A stretch of DNA of 13,145 nucleotides from NCBI GenBank assembly GCA_036397395.1, contig DASWIZ010000026.1, positions 1 through 13,145 of the forward strand. The letters run 5' to 3'. Position 1 is the first letter of the stretch; each line of letters begins with the position of its first letter. Below, piece by piece: positions 1 to 6,217 of the stretch. Position numbers and translations under genes: made by a program. This DNA comes from DASRUP01 sp036397395. GTDB lineage: Bacteria > Patescibacteriota > Minisyncoccia > Minisyncoccales > UBA10102. The notes under the pieces are model-generated. The model was not told where the DNA came from and searched no databases. It saw only the letters and a program-made list of their open reading frames with translations.

Positions 1-179
1 AGAAAGTAATCGACAGGCGCCAGGCCATTGCAAAAGCGCTTTCTGTAGCTTCTGCGGGAGATGTGGTGGTGGTAAGCGGAAAGGGGTCAGAAGACGCCAT
101 AGCCGTGGCCGGAGGCAAGAAAATCCCGTGGGACGAGCGCAGGGTTGTAGAGGAAGAATTCGCAAAACTTTACAAATAA
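1..179 (+). CDS. Mur ligase, C-terminal end only (MurE-like)
   Basis: This is the 3' end of a longer gene that enters from the left edge; 58 codons are visible and the stop is TAA at 177-179. The peptide carries the pattern VVVSGKGSEDAI followed by IPWDERRVVEE. This is the usual end of Mur peptide ligases of the MurE type (a GKGHE-like loop, then a fD-R-v-e helix). Such enzymes add an amino acid to UDP-MurNAc-peptides in the cytoplasm during peptidoglycan synthesis, using ATP. The canonical His of GKGHE is Ser here. The substrate amino acid cannot be judged because the catalytic and substrate-binding regions lie outside the window. MurE is the best guess; another Mur ligase paralogue is possible. 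Confidence 0.7.
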   Translation, partial: KVIDRRQAIAKALSVASAGDVVVVSGKGSEDAIAVAGGKKIPWDERRVVEEEFAKLYK

Positions 180-199
180 GCTCAAAAATGTTATTGTGT

Positions 200-228
200 A
201 AAAGCAAAGGCTGAAAAGCTGTTTTTAA
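200..228 (+). terminator. weak candidate terminator after the Mur ligase
   Basis: A short AAAAGC...GCTgTTTT stem, or the alternative GGCT-GAAA-AGCT hairpin, ends in a run of five T at 222-226. The stems are only 4-6 bp, so this may be chance in AT-rich DNA. Confidence 0.22.
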
Positions 229-232
229 TTGT

Positions 233-406
233 ATGAAAAAAGAAAACACGAATTCCAATAAGCTAAGGATCCCAAAAAGTGTTAAGATACATATACGAAG
301 GGAAAAAGCAAGAATCCGGAAAAGCGGCGTAAGTCCAGACGAAGAACAAAAGATAGTAAACGAACTGTACCAAAAGTGCGGCATTGCAAGACAAGATGAA
401 AATTAG
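233..406 (+). CDS. 57-aa basic conserved-looking protein
   Basis: ATG at 233 opens a 57-codon frame ending in TAG at 404-406. The protein is strongly basic at its N-terminal half (KIPKS-like start, then IHIRREKARIRKSG) and more acidic at its C-terminal half (DEEQKIVNELYQKCG). It reads as two amphipathic helices without a membrane segment. It sits between the Mur ligase and the NIF3-family gene and overlaps the latter's ATG by 11 nt, which suggests translational coupling and a real gene. From memory, small IRREKARIR proteins recur in Patescibacteria, but I cannot name a function. The basic helix would fit nucleic-acid or ribosome binding; that is inference only. No Shine-Dalgarno is visible. 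Confidence 0.55.
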   Translation: MKKENTNSNKLRIPKSVKIHIRREKARIRKSGVSPDEEQKIVNELYQKCGIARQDEN

Positions 407-1334
407 CGATATTTACAAACTTTCTATAGAAAAAGGGATTGACGCTGATCCGCGCGGCGCAGAGCGCGTGGAAAAACTTTTGGAAAGAAAGCGCCAAAAG
501 TTTGAAAAGCTTTCCGCCGAGGAAAAGGCGGATTTCGACGCAGAATCCTTTGTTAACCCGTATTCCGATACGCGGATTTTGCATATTGCCAACGACACGG
601 AAATTAAAAAAGCGCTGGTGGGTATTGATATTGAGGCCGCCGAAATTTTGCTTGCAAAGCAGCTGGGAGATATTGACCTGGTCATATCGCACCATCCAAA
701 CGGCAGGGCGTATACCGATTTGCACGAGGTAATGGATGTGCAGGTTGATATAATGAACTACTACGGCGTGCCCGTAAACATAACCGAAAGTTTAATGCGG
801 GAACGCATGTCCGAAGTATTTCGGGCAATTAACCCGCGAAACACGTGGCGCGCCGTGGACGCCGCGAAATTGTTGGGCGTAAACTTAATGTGCCTGCATA
901 CGGTAGCAGATAACCACGTTGAAAAGTTTTTGCGGGAAAAAATTGAAGCAGAAAGTTTTGAGCGAGTTGAGGATGTTTTAAAGTTCCTGGGTACTATTGA
1001 AGAGTATAAGAAGGCCAAACAAATGGGTATGGCGCCCACCATGTTTTCCGGGAAACCGGAAAACCGGTGCGGCAATATTTTAGTGGAAATGACCGGCGGA
1101 ACCGAACCTCCGGCAAAGTTATTTCCGGTTATGGCTCAAGTGGGAATTGGCACGGTAATTAGTATGCATGTGGCCGAAGACAGTAAAAAAGAAGCGGAAG
1201 CGGCCCATATGAATATTATTGTTACGGGGCATATGTCTTCTGACTCTATTGGCATGAACTTAATTTTGGACGATATGGAAAAGCAGGGCGTGGAAATTGT
1301 GCCTTGCTCTGGCCTTATTCGCGTTTCTCGATGA
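396..1334 (+). CDS. NIF3 / DUF34 family metal-binding protein
   Basis: The 312-aa protein belongs to the NIF3-like family (NGG1p-interacting factor 3, often annotated 'GTP cyclohydrolase type 2-like'), whose members form metal-binding hexamers of uncertain cellular role. Visible family marks are ISHHP at residues 98-101 (metal-binding His pair), the CLHTVADN segment with H168, and a C-terminal GHMSSDSIG block (residues 278-286) standing where the family has its second His cluster. The first 60 residues form a charged helical extension. I chose ATG 396; a TTG at 384 is in frame but would overlap the 57-aa gene more. The stop TGA at 1332-1334 overlaps the next ATG (ATGA), so this gene and the methyltransferase are probably co-translated. 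The second His cluster deviates from the classical pattern, so metal content may differ. Confidence 0.85.
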   Translation: MKISDIYKLSIEKGIDADPRGAERVEKLLERKRQKFEKLSAEEKADFDAESFVNPYSDTRILHIANDTEIKKALVGIDIEAAEILLAKQLGDIDLVISHHPNGRAYTDLHEVMDVQVDIMNYYGVPVNITESLMRERMSEVFRAINPRNTWRAVDAAKLLGVNLMCLHTVADNHVEKFLREKIEAESFERVEDVLKFLGTIEEYKKAKQMGMAPTMFSGKPENRCGNILVEMTGGTEPPAKLFPVMAQVGIGTVISMHVAEDSKKEAEAAHMNIIVTGHMSSDSIGMNLILDDMEKQGVEIVPCSGLIRVSR

Positions 1335-1801
1335 AGCAACAGTTTTTTGTTGTGGTGGACAATGTGCGCAGCGTAGAAAACGTAGGGTCTATTTTTCGCA
1401 CGGCAGATGCTTTGTCCGTAGATAAAGTCTTTTTGTGCGGCATTTCTCCTACGCCAAAACACGAAAAGATGGCAAAAACAGCTCTGGGAGCGGAAAAAAC
1501 CGTGGCATGGGAGTATCACAAACAAACATGGCGTTTGGTGAAAGAGCTCAAAAGACAAGGAGTTTTTATTGTGGCGCTTGAGCAAGTAAAAAATAGCGTG
1601 TCGTTGGAATCCGCCAGCTGGCGGACAAAATTCCCTTTGGCTTTGGTGCTTGGCCATGAAATAAAAGGCGTGTCGCCCTCCGCGTTGCGTTTAGCGGATG
1701 CTATAGTAGAAATACCCATGCTGGGGCAAAAAGAGTCGCTAAACGTTGCCGTAGCCTTTGGTATCGCAGGGTATGAGGTAAATAAACATAGGGCTGTGTA
1801 A
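1331..1801 (+). CDS. SpoU/TrmH-family RNA 2'-O-methyltransferase
   Basis: The 156-aa protein is a minimal SPOUT methyltransferase. All three SpoU motifs are present: motif 1 from N11 through RSxxNVGSIFRTAD (11-26), motif 2 LVLGHEIKGVS (105-115), and motif 3 EIPMLGQKESLNVAVAFG (127-144), which makes the trefoil knot that binds S-adenosylmethionine. The family methylates ribose 2'-OH in tRNA or rRNA in the cytoplasm. R13 and N18 of motif 1 and S136/N138 of motif 3 are the expected catalytic and cofactor positions. The length fits a bare catalytic domain without an N-terminal RNA-binding extension. The start ATG 1331 overlaps the stop of the NIF3 gene by 4 nt. The target nucleotide cannot be told from sequence alone. 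Confidence 0.9.
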   Translation: MKQQFFVVVDNVRSVENVGSIFRTADALSVDKVFLCGISPTPKHEKMAKTALGAEKTVAWEYHKQTWRLVKELKRQGVFIVALEQVKNSVSLESASWRTKFPLALVLGHEIKGVSPSALRLADAIVEIPMLGQKESLNVAVAFGIAGYEVNKHRAV

Positions 1802-1876
1802 GGGGCATTTCCGGAAACTTGAATTGCCGGGTTTTGCGCAGCTTGAGTTTGCCACAATTCATCCACAGGTAGCTAT

Positions 1877-1905
1877 TTGCATTCTATGGGTATAGCTATT
1901 ATAAT
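1877..1905 (+). promoter_or_regulatory. sigma70-type promoter of the 177-aa gene
   Basis: TTGCAT (1877-1882), a 17-nt spacer and a perfect TATAAT (1900-1905). The predicted start of transcription is near 1912, leaving a leader of about 20 nt before ATG 1935. Confidence 0.7.
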
Positions 1906-1910
1906 AGCTA
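1893..1910. promoter_or_regulatory. 18-bp perfect palindrome over the -10 box (operator candidate)
   Basis: TAGCTATTATAATAGCTA is its own reverse complement and contains the TATAAT. A further direct half-site TAGCTATT lies at 1870-1877, next to the -35. The whole promoter is also framed by ATCCACAG (1861-1868) and its inverted copy CTGTGGAT (1918-1925); both are one mismatch from a DnaA box. The arrangement suggests a repressor site. Confidence 0.5.
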
Positions 1911-1934
1911 ATAGATACTGTGGATACGTTGTGT

Positions 1935-2468
1935 ATGCAAAAAGGAAAGCTTACAATTAATGTACGGGACGGCACACTTGCCATTGAAGGAGAAGAGTCG
2001 CTGGTGCGGGAGGTATACCAGGATTTTCGGGACTTTCTTCAAGCAGGGTCTTTGCCGCGAGGTTCTGGCAAGGCAGAGGGGGCTTATGGGGGTAGCAAGG
2101 CTGCTGGGCGCGTCCAGGAAACATACACCAGCGTTCCTTCGCTTGAGCTTTCCTCGAAAGGAGGCAAGCAAGACTTGCAAGATTTTTTTGCCCAAAAACA
2201 ACCGGTTACGGCTTTTGAGCATAATGTGGTATTTGTGTATTATTTACAGAAAATTCAGAATATGAGCGCCATAACGCTGGACCATATATATACGTGTTAT
2301 AAATACGCGGGCGCAAAATTGCCTTCCGCCTTTCGGCAAAGCGTAGTGGACACCTCCCACAAAAAGCATTTTCTCGACACCCGATCGCTCAAAGACATTC
2401 GTGTGGCTACAAAAGGGGAGAATTATGTTGACTACCAGTTGCCAAAAAGCTCCCATAGCATAGTTTAA
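1935..2468 (+). CDS. unrecognised 177-aa protein with possible C-terminal winged-helix domain
   Basis: I do not recognise the family. The N-terminal ~35 residues resemble a short beta-rich module (INVRDGTLAIEGEE, then a helix VREVYQDFRDFL). Residues ~38-78 are a low-complexity Gly/Ser/Ala linker. The C-terminal ~90 residues are compact: FFAQKQPVTAFEHNVVFVYY, a helix, YKYAGAKLPSAFRQSVVDT, then HFLDTRSLKDIRVATKGENYV. The order helix-helix-helix-hairpin would suit a winged-helix DNA- or protein-binding fold; this is inference. ATG 1935 gives the clean start; an in-frame GTG at 1920 is also possible. It has its own promoter with a palindromic operator. The last codons run into a duplicated tRNA D-arm, so the native 3' end may have been replaced. 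Confidence 0.6.
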   Translation: MQKGKLTINVRDGTLAIEGEESLVREVYQDFRDFLQAGSLPRGSGKAEGAYGGSKAAGRVQETYTSVPSLELSSKGGKQDLQDFFAQKQPVTAFEHNVVFVYYLQKIQNMSAITLDHIYTCYKYAGAKLPSAFRQSVVDTSHKKHFLDTRSLKDIRVATKGENYVDYQLPKSSHSIV

Positions 2469-2483
2469 TGGATAGAGTGTAGC
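2461..2483 (+). repeat. duplicated tRNA D-arm fragment
   Basis: The stretch TAGTTTAATGGATAGAGTG at 2461-2479 repeats, with a few transitions, the D-arm region of the tRNA-Arg that starts again 28 nt downstream (TAGTTTAACGGATAGAACG at 2489-2507). It overlaps the stop codon of the 177-aa gene. It looks like the remnant of a tRNA recombination or partial duplication. Confidence 0.6.
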
Positions 2484-2553
2484 CCTCGTAGTTTAACGGA
2501 TAGAACGCGAGATTCCGGATCTTGTAATAGGGGTTCGATTCCTCTCGAGGGCA
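2482..2553 (+). tRNA. tRNA-Arg (anticodon CCG)
   Basis: A full cloverleaf can be drawn. The acceptor is GCCCTCG (2482-2488) with CGAGGGC (2546-2552) and discriminator A2553. The D-arm is GTTT/GAAC. The anticodon stem is CGAGA/TCTTG with loop TTCCGGA, anticodon CCG at 2515-2517, reading CGG. The variable loop is short (TAAT), and the T-arm AGGGG/CCTCT closes a TTCGATT loop. CCA is not encoded (CAT follows). A terminator lies 7 nt downstream. Confidence 0.93.
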
Positions 2554-2560
2554 CATGCGC

Positions 2561-2594
2561 AAAAAGGACGCTGTTTGTACGGCGCCCTTTTTGT
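2561..2594 (+). terminator. intrinsic terminator after tRNA-Arg
   Basis: AAAAAGG-a-CGC pairs with GCG-c-CCTTTTT (one A/C mismatch) around a loop of about ten bases and ends in TTTTTG. The position right behind the tRNA fits its terminator. Confidence 0.65.
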
Positions 2595-2614
2595 TTATGT
2601 GGAATTATATAACT

Positions 2615-2744
2615 CCGCTCGAACGCATTTTGAACGAAACTTACCGCCTCCGCTTCGCTCCGGCGGGACGCTCGGGTGCGGCGGAATTCCCCCCACACCC
2701 CCTTCCGCCGTGTTCTTGCGGGGACGGACGGGATTTTGGCGGCG
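2615..2744 (+). repeat. left copy of GC-rich structured repeat flanking the RM cassette
   Basis: This stretch of the gene-free interval 2554-2924 aligns, in inverted orientation, with 5984-6101. Shared blocks in order are cYGCTCnGAACG, cTTCGCTC, a hairpin with a pyrimidine-only loop of the type ATTCCyCCC-cACCCC, and GATTTT followed by CGGCG. The hairpin here is CGGCGGAA (2679-2686) with TTCCGCCG (2703-2710). No protein is credible in it; the frames crossing it are Pro/Arg-rich noise. Confidence 0.6.
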
Positions 2745-2762
2745 ACAAAATCAATACTTACC

Positions 2763-2792
2763 CTTGCCCCACCCTCCCAGTGCGCGGGCAAG
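2763..2792. repeat. hairpin with pyrimidine-rich loop
   Basis: CTTGCCC (2763-2769) and GGGCAAG (2786-2792) form a perfect 7-bp stem around a C-rich loop. It has the same design as the neighbouring repeat and may be a third element of that family. Confidence 0.4.
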
Positions 2793-2809
2793 AGAAACCC
2801 ATTCCCTAT

Positions 2810-2839
2810 TTGAATAAGCGACCGCTCGCGTGCTATTAT
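2810..2839 (+). promoter_or_regulatory. candidate promoter of the RM cassette
   Basis: TTGAAT (2810-2815), an 18-nt spacer and TATTAT (2834-2839) precede the regulator gene by about 85 nt. A second possible -10, TAGTAT (2871-2876), has no good -35. The choice between them is uncertain. Confidence 0.35.
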
Positions 2840-2887
2840 GTACATAGGCGTGGATAGCATATTTTAATTGTAGTATATCACAAAGTA

Positions 2888-2905
2888 GTAGTAAATACTT
2901 ACTAC
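2888..2905. promoter_or_regulatory. operator candidate upstream of the XRE regulator
   Basis: GTAGTAA-atac-TTACTAC is an inverted repeat with 7-bp arms, 19 nt ahead of the regulator ATG. Controller proteins of RM systems bind such palindromes to autoregulate. The assignment to this regulator is inference from position. Confidence 0.5.
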
Positions 2906-2924
2906 CCACACCAAACATTTTAAT

Positions 2925-3122
2925 ATGATTGCCCAAAACATCAAAAAACATAGAAAGAAAAAGGGCATATCGCAGGATAAACTTTCTAAACTAGCTGGAG
3001 TCACTTATAACACGATTATCAAAATCGAATCCGGCGCAACCCTAAATCCACGAGTAGACACCTTGCGCCTTATCGCCAAGGGTCTTGGTGTTACTGTGGA
3101 TAACTTATTGAACGAAAAATAA
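2925..3122 (+). CDS. XRE-family helix-turn-helix regulator (RM controller candidate)
   Basis: The 65-aa protein is a stand-alone XRE/Cro-type HTH. It has the start IKKHRKKKGISQDKLSKLAG (helices 1-2), the recognition helix VTYNTIIKIESG, then the closing helices DTLRLIAKGLGVTVDNLL. The size and fold are those of RM controller (C) proteins and small Cro-like repressors, which bind DNA as dimers. It is the first gene of the RM cassette, with 6 nt to the methylase gene. A palindrome at 2888-2905 lies directly upstream, so autoregulation is likely. No Shine-Dalgarno is present. Its job as timing regulator of the adjacent RM genes is inferred from context. Confidence 0.85.
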   Translation: MIAQNIKKHRKKKGISQDKLSKLAGVTYNTIIKIESGATLNPRVDTLRLIAKGLGVTVDNLLNEK

Positions 3123-3128
3123 AATTGT

Positions 3129-5030
3129 ATGCACTCAAACAAACCAAAAAATAGCGAAGTTGACGCGTACACTTATATCAAAGAAGAGTTAGAGAAACTC
3201 GGGTGGATTGTCAAAAATCCTGCGCGTGTATCCGATGGCGAGGTTTATAAGCAAAACGAGGTTTTGGCGCACAAGGAACTAAAAAAATATCTTGTTAGGG
3301 ATATGCCTGAAGCCGTCGTTAAACTAAACGAAAGTGATTTTTGGGTTATAGAAAGCAAGCGGGATAAAAAAGATATTGAAACCGCTTTAGATGAAGCCAT
3401 TGATCAATATGCTAAAAAAATCAATTCAAGCGACAAAATAAAATGCAAAATTGCCTCCGGTGTTGCCGGAAATGACACCGATGGATACAAAGTTGTTAAT
3501 AAATATCTCAAGAATGGGCGATGGGAAACAATCCTTTTTAATGGCAAAACAAAAAATATTTTACTTTCCAAAGACCAAGTAAGGTACATTCTAAAAAATA
3601 ATACGATTGACTATAAAGATTTCCCCGATTTACCGGAAACAAAATATATTAGCGCGGCAGAAGAAATAAACGAGGTACTTCATAATGCCGGAATTAACAA
3701 AAACAAAAGGGCAAGATTTATGGCCGGACTCATTTTGTCCTTATCGTTGGATGAGGAGGTTGATTTGAGAACTACAAATACAAAACTACTTGTTAAAAAC
3801 ATAAACAACCTTATAGAACGAAAGTTGGAAGAAGTTAAAAAAGAGAACTTTATTGATTTTCTGAAATTGGAACTCCCTCCTAGCCCAGAAAATCACATCA
3901 AGTACAGGCAAGCCATAATAGAAACTCTCAAGGAGTTACAAACGTTGGATATAAGAAATGCGATGGCATCTGGAAAGGATGTTTTGGGTGAATTTTATGA
4001 AAAGTTTTTGAAATATGGTAATGGCGCAAAAGAAATCGGTATCGTTTTAACCCCAAGGCATATCACAAAATTTGCTGTAAATGTTTTGGATGTAAAACCA
4101 AATGACTATGTTTTAGACCCAGCATGTGGAACTGGTGGGTTCTTGGTTTCTGCGTTTGATTATGTAAGAAATAATGGTAATAAAAAACAGATAGATGAAT
4201 TCAAAAATCATCATATCTTTGGAATTGAACAGGATGATGAAGTTGTCGCGCTAGCACTTGTTAACATGATTTTTAGAGGTGATGGACGGAACAATATGAA
4301 CGAGGGAAATTGTTTTCAAAAGAATATTGAGAAAACAATCAAGGGAAGCATGACTACTGGAAAGGTTGATGCGAGGACTGATAATAGACCGCCTAAAAAT
4401 CCAATCATAAGCAAGGCACTGATGAATCCGCCCTTTGCCCTGAAAAAAGGAGATGAAAAAGAGAGTCATTTCGCTGATTATGCTTTGGACCAAATGCAGG
4501 ACGGGGGTATTTTGTTTGTGATTGTTCCGATTTCGGTTATGGTTGAATCTTCCGGAAAAAACTGGAGAAAAGAACTACTGGAAAATAATACCTTACTTTC
4601 GGTTGTAACATTTCCAGAAGATTTATTTTATCCAGTGAGCGTTGGAACTGTTGGAGTTTTTATTAAGAAAGGGATACCTCATAATTTTGAAAAACAGAAG
4701 GTCTATTTTGCGAGAGCGACTAGCGATGGTTTCAGAAAAAAGAAGGGTAAACGGATCCGTTTTGAGAACGCCGAAAATAGGTTGAAAGAAGTCGAGGAAG
4801 AATTAAAAGCATTTCTCGTTAATCAAAATCTGAAATTCAGCAATGTACCGGAATTTAAGAAGATATGCGAGCTAGACGAAGAAGATTCAAGTGTTGAGTT
4901 AGTTCCGGAGGCGTATATAGATAGTCGTATTCCTCTGCTTGGGGAAATAGAAAAAGGAATTGAGGAAATGGTTAAGGAGGCCATAGCATTCAAGATAAAA
5001 TACTCCGATCAATTAGAAAATAAAAAATAA
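3129..5030 (+). CDS. fused nuclease/N6-adenine methyltransferase, BcgI-like type IIB RM subunit
   Basis: The 633-aa protein combines two activities. The N-terminal domain (about 1-160) looks like an HsdR-N type PD-(D/E)XK nuclease: P60-E61, then E75-S-K77 in the segment DFWVIESKRDK, followed by a helix DEAIDQYAKKIN. A helical region (about 175-300) leads into a gamma-class N6-adenine methyltransferase with motif I DPACGTGGF (330-338), FGIEQDD (364-370) and the catalytic NPPF (433-436). It ends with the VPEAYIDS segment (592-599) common in HsdM-like proteins. BcgI subunit A is of almost the same size and order, and no separate HsdR or helicase is present. It should modify and cut DNA only together with the specificity subunit encoded 2 nt downstream. 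The DNA is visibly more AT-rich than the flanking genes, which fits acquisition as a cassette. A plain HsdM with an inactive extension is the alternative. Confidence 0.85.
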   Translation: MHSNKPKNSEVDAYTYIKEELEKLGWIVKNPARVSDGEVYKQNEVLAHKELKKYLVRDMPEAVVKLNESDFWVIESKRDKKDIETALDEAIDQYAKKINSSDKIKCKIASGVAGNDTDGYKVVNKYLKNGRWETILFNGKTKNILLSKDQVRYILKNNTIDYKDFPDLPETKYISAAEEINEVLHNAGINKNKRARFMAGLILSLSLDEEVDLRTTNTKLLVKNINNLIERKLEEVKKENFIDFLKLELPPSPENHIKYRQAIIETLKELQTLDIRNAMASGKDVLGEFYEKFLKYGNGAKEIGIVLTPRHITKFAVNVLDVKPNDYVLDPACGTGGFLVSAFDYVRNNGNKKQIDEFKNHHIFGIEQDDEVVALALVNMIFRGDGRNNMNEGNCFQKNIEKTIKGSMTTGKVDARTDNRPPKNPIISKALMNPPFALKKGDEKESHFADYALDQMQDGGILFVIVPISVMVESSGKNWRKELLENNTLLSVVTFPEDLFYPVSVGTVGVFIKKGIPHNFEKQKVYFARATSDGFRKKKGKRIRFENAENRLKEVEEELKAFLVNQNLKFSNVPEFKKICELDEEDSSVELVPEAYIDSRIPLLGEIEKGIEEMVKEAIAFKIKYSDQLENKK

Positions 5031-5032
5031 TT

Positions 5033-5968
5033 ATGCTCACTACAATCGGAAAATTGTTCGACATAGAATATGGCCAAAAAGATTACCACAATAAGGAGTG
5101 GCTCGAAGGTACGGAGGGGGCAAATATTTTAATTTCGTCAAAGGGAGATGATAACGGTATTTTTGGTTTTTTTGACATAAAAGATTATTATCATGCGCCG
5201 GTTATAACGGTGCCGAGTACCGGCACAGTTGGGCAGGCATTTGTTCAAGAAAAAGATTGTTCCGTTGATGATAATTGTTTAGTCCTTACTCCTCGCAAGA
5301 GCATGAAGAAAGAGGAGCTGTTTCAAATTGCTTTTCAAATTCGCTTTAACAAATGGAAGTATCGGTACGGAAGACAGATAACACCCGAAAGACTGGCAAC
5401 TCAAGAAATTAGTTTAATAAATAGCAAGATTGATTATAGTAATCTTTCAAAAAAACTATTGCCGAAGAAGCGAACAAAAGTAAAAATAAGAGAAAATAAA
5501 AATATCAAGTTGGTAAAAATCATCGAGCTTTGCGAAATTTCAAAAAAAGTCGCAGTTCCACAAAACGCTATGGAGCCAGATGGTACGCCATATGTAACTA
5601 CTACTTCAAAAAACAATGGTGTATCTGATTGGGTTGGAGAAGAACCTAACGCCAAAGGCAGATGCCTAACGGTAGCACTCAACGGCAGTGTCGGAGAAGT
5701 ATTTTTTCAATTCGATGATTTTATAACTAGCGGAGATAATGCTGTGCTTACTCTAAAAATGAAGTATAATCCTTATCTACTTTTTTATATCGGATACATG
5801 ATTAAAAATCAGCAGTGGCGATACAACTATTATCGAAAGCTGAATCTAAAAAAATTAGAGAAGATGTTAATCCCTGTTCCATATAATAACGGAGGAATCG
5901 ATCTAAATCAGATTGAAAGTATCGTGAAAAATTCCTACGGGTTTGACGAATTGAAAAAATACTTGTAG
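5033..5968 (+). CDS. specificity subunit (HsdS/BcgIB-like) with two target-recognition domains
   Basis: The 311-aa protein has two similar halves. The first domain (about 1-135) contains VPSTGTVGQAFVQ, VDDNCLVLTPR and WKYRYGRQITPERL. The second (about 165-300) contains VALNGSVGEVFFQ, SGDNAVLTLK and WRYNYYRKLNLKKLEKM. This is the TRD plus conserved-helix pattern of type I/IIB specificity subunits, where each domain reads one half of a split DNA site. The basic spacer at 136-165 (KKLLPKKRTKVKIRENK) joins them. At 311 aa it is shorter than most HsdS proteins and close to BcgI subunit B. It follows the methylase by 2 nt, so translation is probably coupled. The recognition sequence cannot be predicted here. 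Confidence 0.85.
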   Translation: MLTTIGKLFDIEYGQKDYHNKEWLEGTEGANILISSKGDDNGIFGFFDIKDYYHAPVITVPSTGTVGQAFVQEKDCSVDDNCLVLTPRKSMKKEELFQIAFQIRFNKWKYRYGRQITPERLATQEISLINSKIDYSNLSKKLLPKKRTKVKIRENKNIKLVKIIELCEISKKVAVPQNAMEPDGTPYVTTTSKNNGVSDWVGEEPNAKGRCLTVALNGSVGEVFFQFDDFITSGDNAVLTLKMKYNPYLLFYIGYMIKNQQWRYNYYRKLNLKKLEKMLIPVPYNNGGIDLNQIESIVKNSYGFDELKKYL

Positions 5969-5983
5969 TTTATTTATTGATTA

Positions 5984-6101
5984 CCGCCGAAAAATCTTTT
6001 TGCCGAAGCGAGGACGGCTCGGCAGGAGGGGTTGGAGGGAGGAATGCCGAGCCGTCCGAGCGAAGTCCGCAGAGCCCCGCCGCCCTGCTCGTTCAGAGCA
6101 G
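5984..6101 (-). repeat. right copy of GC-rich structured repeat, inverted to the left copy
   Basis: On the minus strand the order is CTGCTC-tGAACG (from 6101), cTTCGCTC, a 12-bp hairpin (6057-6046 with 6023-6012) around a pyrimidine loop, then GATTTTTCGGCGG (5996-5984). This matches the left copy at 2615-2744 block by block. The stem sequence is different but fully paired. A smaller hairpin CTGCTC-GTTCA-GAGCAG lies at 6085-6101. No protein-coding sense is seen in 5969-6146. Confidence 0.6.
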
Positions 6102-6146
6102 AACACCAAAGAAAAGTTTTGTATTCTGGAAACCTAGAAACCGACT

Positions 6147-6212
6147 AAACAAAAAGCACCTGTCTGCGGTTTATGTATTGACCGCGAGAGGGCCGAAGCC
6201 CTCACAAGTGCC
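6147..6212 (-). ncRNA. candidate small RNA, three-way junction
   Basis: On the minus strand, an outer 8-bp stem joins GCACUUGU (6211-6204) to ACAGGUGC (6163-6156), including one U-G pair that would be an A/C mismatch on the other strand. Inside are hairpin GAGGGC-UUCG-GCCCUC (6203-6188, a classic C(UUCG)G tetraloop) and hairpin GCGGU/ACCGC (6185-6166) with a 10-nt loop. The outer stem is followed at once by UUUUUGUUU (6155-6147), so the structure doubles as terminator. A strong promoter begins 29 nt upstream of the first stem base. I cannot match it to a named RNA family (not tRNA, tmRNA, SRP or RNase P by their signature motifs). Confidence 0.7.
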
Positions 6213-6217
6213 ACTTT

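Noticed and set aside
2555..2857. Two Pro/Arg-rich plus-strand frames in the interval before the regulator gene
   Set aside because: They start in the tRNA terminator and cross hairpins; the composition follows the GC-rich repeat and has no protein character.
2465..2860. 131-aa frame on the minus strand across the tRNA and the GC-rich repeat
   Set aside because: It runs antisense through a convincing tRNA and a structured repeat, has an Arg/Ser-rich noise composition, and resembles no family.
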